From assembly GCA_000827205.1 (NCBI GenBank), contig KN832556.1, positions 1,978,969-2,042,968 of the forward strand: 64,000 bases of DNA, read 5' to 3'. The translations under genes and the position numbers were made by a program. A model generated the notes under the pieces. It saw nothing but the letters and a program-made list of their open reading frames with translations, did not search any database and was not told the DNA's origin. This DNA comes from Plicaturopsis crispa FD-325 SS-3 (Eukaryota; Basidiomycota; Agaricomycetes; Amylocorticiales; Amylocorticiaceae). Shown piece by piece: positions 58,422 to 64,000 of this stretch (its first letter is position 1; the number at the start of each line of letters is the position of its first letter).

Positions 58422-60216
58422 ATGTCCTCCAATCCTTCATCCAGCGCTGACTCGCGCCCTGCGCCTGTGCCTTTGCCTACAAACCCACGAAATGCGCCTC
58501 GACAGAACACGCTCACTGGTCTGCTCGCGAACAGGGCCTCAGCGCAAGGCTCGACTCCCATTCCGCCCTCGCTGCAAGCAAAGATGGCCGCGGTACGTCC
58601 AGAACCCGGATTTTGCAACATCGTTCTCTTACCGTTCGATCCAGATGGCAAACCGAAATAAACCGCCATCGATGGCACACTCCGTCGATTCCGCCGCATC
58701 AGCGCTCCAGCGCGCGTCTCTGGCCAACTCTGCACAACCACCCCACCCCGCGCTCCAATCCGCCCCCCAATCGTTCCCCCGGCCTAATCCAACGGCGGCG
58801 GCAGCTCGGGGGCGCGGGGGTGGGATGGCTGGGCGGCGGATGAAGCCCAACTTCAAGCTGAGCGATATCGACGCAGAGGCTGCAGTGCCCAGTGGTGGGG
58901 CGACTGGTGCAGGTCTCGGTGCAGGTCGGCCTTCTCTGAATCCAGATCCGCCACGGCGGCCGCCACCTGGGAACTATGGCTCGCCGTTTGCGAACTTTGG
59001 CAAGATTGTCGATCCAAGCGGAGCGCTCAACTTTAGCGGCAAGGCCGTCTTGCACGCCGCGGGCGTGGATTTCTCAAACGGCAGCTCTTTCGCAATCAAC
59101 ATGGATCAGCTGCAGCTCGACGAGGAACTCGGGAAGGGGAATTACGGCACGGTGAAGAAAGTGCTGCACAAACCAACGAACGTCGCAATGGCTATGAAGG
59201 TGTGTACTATGCGTCTATCCATCCGACAATCTAGCTGATTATCTCGCAGGAAATTCGATTAGAGCTGGATGAAGCGAAACTCAACGCCATCATAATGGAG
59301 CTCGACATCCTTCATCGCGCAGTCGCGCCTGAAATTGTAGAATTCTACGGGGCTTTCTTCATCGAGTCGTGTGTATACTACTGCATGGAGTACATGGATG
59401 CGGGAAGCTTAGACAAGCTCACGGGGCTTGGAGTACCCGAGGACGTCTTAGCGCGTATCGCTGGATGCATGGTCCGCGGGCTCAAGTTTCTCAAAGACGA
59501 TTTACAGATCATTCACAGAGGTGCGCTCTTTTGCGTCCATGCATGTCGTCGCCGCTAATGACGTCTCCAGATGTAAAACCAACCAACGTTCTCGTCAATC
59601 GGAAAGGCCAGATCAAACTTTGCGACTTTGGTGTTTCTGGGCAACTTGAGAAGTCGCTCGCAAAAACCAACATAGGTTGCCAATCGTATATGGCGGTAAG
59701 TGGCCGTTCTAGTTGGATACCTAGTTCTCATCTGATCTCACGTTCCAGCCCGAGCGGATCAAAGGCGAGTCGCAGAATAACCTTGGAACCTACACCGTCT
59801 CGTCAGATGTGTGGAGCGTTGGCCTCAGCATGATTGAGATCGGACTTGGGCACTATCCATACCCACCGGAAACGTACTCGAACGTCTTTGCCCAGCTGAC
59901 GGCGATCGTCCATGGCGAGCCTCCGGAGCTTCCTTCGGATAGATACAGCGAGACGGCGAGGGATTGGGTAGGAAAATGCCTAGTCAAGAGCGCAGAAGGC
60001 CGAGCAAGCTATGCGGAGTTGTTGGTAAGCCATAAAACCAATACAACGCACGAAGCCCGCCGCTGATATCTCTTCTATCGCCAGGAACATCCTTTCTTAC
60101 GCGGGGAGTCCACAAAACAGGTCGACATGGTGGGCTGGGTCTCTGAAGCTCTCGCCTATCGAGTAGCACATGCCCAAGACACCAACGGGGCACTGCCAAC
60201 ATCCGGGTCGTCATAG
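58422..60216 (+). CDS. PBS2: MAP kinase kinase, Pbs2 type (HOG pathway)
   Basis: The N-terminal 230 residues are disordered, with Pro/Ser runs and [16 protein letters not shown]. The kinase starts [20 protein letters not shown] with the Gly loop, then [20 protein letters not shown] (catalytic Lys) and [20 protein letters not shown]. Then come [20 protein letters not shown] and [20 protein letters not shown]. The activating residues fit SLAKT, the MAPKK Ser-x-Ala-x-Thr site. [15 protein letters not shown] and [20 protein letters not shown] follow, and EHPFLRGE ends the domain. IRLELDE and the AINMDQLQ lead-in are typical of Pbs2. Six exons. It should activate the Hog1 MAP kinase on osmotic stress. 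A Pbs2-type MAPKKK docking site cannot be assigned by eye. Confidence 0.92.
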
Positions 60217-61317
60217 TGGAGGCAGCCTTCCACAGTCGTCAAAGATCGTGCGAAGAGGGGGGTGAGAGGAACATGCGGCGGGCGCCTTCGCTCGCTCTGA
60301 CGTATCCTCGTCCGCTCTCGCCCTGGCTGGCAGGGCGGTTCTTGTGTCCTTTCCTCAGTCTGCATCAGCCGCACGCCCGGCCGCGGTGCTTCATCCAGCA
60401 TTATTTGCGTCACGCATTCTCTCCCATCCATACCCCCATCATCTTCAAGACATGTATCACCGCAAACACATTTTTTGCTCTCGCGTTCGCGGTCGATCCG
60501 CCTATAGCCTAATTTTCTACCTCGACCCCCAACCAACCTCTAACCGCACTGTGTCTACCTCATGCCGCCAGGAATCCGCCTTGACACTACGACCTGCCTT
60601 TGTACACCCGAGACGGTACCATCCATCTGCCTCGTAATCGCCGGAAGTTGTCCATCGACGACGTATCCCGACGCTTACTCGAATCTGGACCGGTGGAGAT
60701 GCGTCCCGAAGGCGGATATGCTTATCCGGCCTGTCTTCAACGTACGCAACACATCTGTATTCCGCCTTGTTGCTCCGGTTTCCTCGACCAGCCTCCGCCT
60801 TCGTAATACTGGACTGCGACTCACAGTCCGGCCACCACTCGTCGTTTCCATCAGCCGACATCCACCATAGCTATGAATCTATGACCGCAAACACGACCGG
60901 CCATAGCATCAACTCGCATCTTCGTACTCCCGTATTTGCTTTCTTTTCCTTGCGTTTACTAGTCTCGGTATTCGTTTGGTGTTGCTGCATGAAGGATACA
61001 GACTCAAATAATATATACATAGACCGTCCAGCGCAAATCATAAGAGGACTTTTATCCTCGGCCCGTCGTGTGCAGGAAAACCAATATTTTGCGGGAGTCG
61101 GAGAAATCAATCAGCCCGGATTGGCTTTGCTAATCGACTCGACTCATCCAAGATAAAATCTATCACTGGTATCTGCCTGCGTTACAAAAGTTGGCTGTAT
61201 ATGCCATAGATGTGCACGAACCAGCGCTACTAATCTTTCGAGTCATCAAGCCCGAGACCTTTATATCCCACCACCAAGGATCGCCCTTGGGCAAACACCA
61301 CTTGATCCACGACAACC
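60217..61317. other. 1.1 kb intergenic, nothing recognised
   Basis: Downstream of PBS2 and upstream of ILS1. Open frames of up to about 129 codons on both strands have no motif. The region should hold the PBS2 3' end and the ILS1 promoter. Confidence 0.45.
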
Positions 61318-64000
61318 ATGCCGTTCCCGGTGCACGACAGTATGTTATTCCTCGCCGATCAAGTGGTTAATGCTCACCGATCCACGCAGTCTCTGCGCCG
61401 TTTAACTTCCCGAAGGAAGAGGAGAAAGTCCTTGAATTTTGGAGGGAGATCGACGCGTTCCAGACGAGTCTAAAGCTCTCGGAGGGTAGACCTGAGTATA
61501 CATTCTACGACGGGCCCCCATTCGCAACTGGTCTACCACACTACGGACATCTCCTCGCTGGGACCATCAAAGTGCGTCTTCACGACCCAGCAGAACCATC
61601 TTGGCTGCTCATCGTTTCGATTACAGGACATCGTCACCCGGCATGCGCACGTCAGCGGGTACCATGTCTCCCGGCGCTTTGGATGGGACACCCACGGCCT
61701 GCCCGTCGAGCACGAGATCGATAAAAAGCTCGGCATCACGGGGAAGGCGGACGTGATGAAGATGGGCATCGCGGCGTACAACGCGGAGTGCCGCGCGATC
61801 GTCATGCGGTACAGCGGCGAGTGGCGGAGCACGGTCGAGCGCATGGGCCGATGGATCGACTTTGACAACGATTACAAGACCCTCAATATCTCTTTCATGG
61901 AGAGTGTGTGGTGGGCTTTTGGGCAGTTGTTTGAGAAGGGGTTGGTCTACAGAGGGTTACGGGTCATGCCGTACTCTACGGGTTGCACTACCCCGCTATC
62001 AAATTTCGAGGCAGGCTCAGATTACAGGGACGTGAACGATCCTGCAGGTGAGTAGCCTTTTCTGGCCTTGTCATTTGGTAGGAACTGACCCTTTGCAGTG
62101 ACGGTTTCTTTCCCCCTTGTCGATGACCCTAGAACATCCTTCCTAGCATGGACGACAACGCCATGGACACTTCCGTCAAATCTGGCACTGTGTGTTCATC
62201 CGGATTTCAACTATGTCAAGATCCACGACGACGAACGCGATATGAACTTTATTCTACACGAAGGACTCCTACGCACTCTCTACAAGGACCCTAAGAAGGC
62301 GAAATTCAAAAAGATCGGCCAATTCAAGGGCAGCGAGATGAAAGGCTGGCGCTATGTTCCCCTCTTCGAATACTTCACTGATCAGGTGAGTAGCGAAAAT
62401 ATATCTGAAGGGTTGCTACTTACCTGGACATATCTTCCAGTTCGAGGACAAGGCGTTCAGAGTGGTGACGGACACCTATGTCACCGATGCGGACGGAACA
62501 GGTATCGTGCACCAAGCTCCGGCTTTTGGTGAGGATGATCACCGCATCGCCATCGAAAATGGCGTTCTGCGCGCGGATGAAATGCCCCCTTGTCCTATTG
62601 ACGATTCAGGCAAGTTCACGAAGGAGGTCCCTGATTTCATTGGCCAGCACGTCAAGGTATGTAGTATGCATGATCACTTTTATGGCGACTTGTCAGAGCT
62701 TACATTGCGTCCAAATAGGCGGCAGACAAGGAAATTCAAAAAGTTCTGAAAGCGAAGGGTCGCCTGATCGTACAATCGACTATCAACCATTCCTATCCCT
62801 TCTGCTGGAGGTACGTGCAAACAATGTGACATTGCTCTAGTTTCATAGGAGACTCATAGCTTTGAAGATCTGGTACACCTTTGATCTACCGTGCCGTGCC
62901 GGTCTGGTTTGTCCGTGTACAACCTATCACCGAGCAACTTGTGGCCAACAACAAGGAGACCCTATGGTACGTATTATCCAGAACGTCATTGACAAGGCCC
63001 GTCGTGTTGAACTGGCGGTTTCGTTCAGGGTCCCTCAACACGTTGGCGATGGCCGATTTGCTAACTGGATATCGAATGCGCGAGACTGGAACGTCTCGCG
63101 GAATCGATACTGGGGAACCCCCATCCCATTGTGGGCAAGTGAGGACATGGAAGAGGTACATTGCGGCTTATGCTCTACATCTATCTCCCGCTAATCTCTG
63201 AGCAGATTGTGTGTGTTAGCTCCGTGGCTGAGTTGGAGGAACTCTCTGGCGTGAAGGGCATAACGGATCTTCACCGGGACAAGATCGACCACATCACCAT
63301 CCCTTCAAAGCAAGGTAAAGGTGACCTCAAGCGTATCGAAGAGGTTTTCGACTGTTGGTTCGAGTCTGGAAGGTAATTGGTGTGCTATTTTTTACACACA
63401 TAACTTCACTGACCGAGACGACGCACTATCGTACAGCATGCCATACGCACAATTGCACTACCCATTCGAAAACAAAGACCTGTTCGAGAAGTCATTCCCT
63501 GCAGATTTCGTCTGTGAGGGTATCGACCAAACGAGAGGATGGTTCTACACCCTCCTTGTGCTCTCGACGCACCTGTTCGACAGCGCGCCATGGAAGAATT
63601 TGATAACGACCGGACTAGTACTTGCCAGGTAACTCTTCAATTCCTTTTCCTTGACTTCTTGAACTAACCAAAATCCTAAACATAGCGATGGGAAGAAGAT
63701 GAGCAAGAGTCTGAAGAACTACCCGGATCCAAATCTTGTCATCGATTCCTACGGTGCCGACGCGACCCGAATGTTCCTCGTTAATTCGCCCATCGTGCGC
63801 GGTGACAACCTTCGGTTCAGGGAAGAGGGTGTGCGTGAGGTGATATCACGGGTCCTCCTCCCGTGGCTCAACTCCTTCCGTTTCTTCCTCGGCCAAGTCG
63901 CGCTTCTGCGCAAGAACAGCGGCGTTGAGTTCAAATACGACCCACACGCGCCCGTCTCTAACAACGTCATGGACCGCTGGATCCTGGCACGGTGTCAGTC
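61318..64000 (+). CDS. ILS1: Cytoplasmic isoleucyl-tRNA synthetase (partial, runs off the right edge)
   Basis: A class I aminoacyl-tRNA synthetase. The start MPFPVHD at 61318 is followed after an intron by [20 protein letters not shown]. The active-site motif is [20 protein letters not shown] (HYGH as HIGH). Then [20 protein letters not shown], and the editing domain with [20 protein letters not shown] and [19 protein letters not shown], whose Thr-rich and Asp sites hydrolyse Val-t[43 protein letters not shown] and [20 protein letters not shown] follow. The second signature is [20 protein letters not shown]. The frame stays open to the last base at ILARCQ. Introns of about 50-70 nt occur throughout. 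No mitochondrial presequence, so the cytosolic form. Confidence 0.95.

Overview
The window looks like a piece of a filamentous basidiomycete nuclear genome, most likely an agaricomycete. Genes are dense, on both strands, and split by many short introns (about 50-75 nt, GT..AG). Several families are typical of such fungi: two seven-helix DUF6533 proteins, a Tri5-like sesquiterpene synthase, a GH45 endoglucanase, a BLI-3-like flavin protein and a VanZ-like membrane protein. Exon joins below were read by eye from frame, splice sites and family motifs, so outer limits are firmer than every inner junction.

Layout. 1-4430: the end of an unknown gene, a repeat-bearing secreted-protein-like relic, and a proline-rich/coiled-coil gene split by a hAT-type MITE with a clean 8-bp target duplication. 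4656-17291: nitrilase (-), a mitochondrial Mmc1-like protein (-), DNA polymerase kappa (+), an RraA-like protein (-), a VanZ-like protein (+), the mitochondrial DNL zinc finger Zim17 (-) and a taspase/asparaginase (+). 17560-31485: a 7TM protein (-), TFIIH subunit Tfb4 (-), a DUF6533 protein (+), a BLI-3-like flavin protein (-), a gene-poor 2.6 kb with a MITE, a sesquiterpene synthase (+), a short-chain dehydrogenase (-) and a second, inverted DUF6533 protein (-). 32333-44354: SNAPc subunit 3 (-), a RING/TRAF zinc-finger protein (+), a 411-bp MITE, a homeodomain factor (-) and a Wee1 kinase (-). 46593-55634: GH45 endoglucanase (-), methylthioribulose-1-phosphate dehydratase (+), Gcn5 acetyltransferase (-), formate dehydrogenase (-) and a ubiquitin-like/BAG cochaperone (-). 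58422-64000: Pbs2-type MAPKK (+) and the first half of cytoplasmic isoleucyl-tRNA synthetase (+).

Most genes are unrelated housekeeping or regulatory genes: transcription (Tfb4, SNAPc3, Gcn5), cell cycle and stress signalling (Wee1, Pbs2), mitochondrial biogenesis (Mmc1-like, Zim17), DNA damage tolerance (Pol kappa) and methionine salvage (Mde1). The terpene synthase, dehydrogenase and flavin protein between the two DUF6533 genes are the only group that could be a small metabolic cluster. No CRISPR, rRNA or clear retroelement was seen. The most unusual details are a minisatellite whose unit matches the last codons plus stop of GCN5, a 3-nt microexon in MDE1, a 17-nt microexon at the core of the homeodomain, and the MITE lying inside a coding exon.
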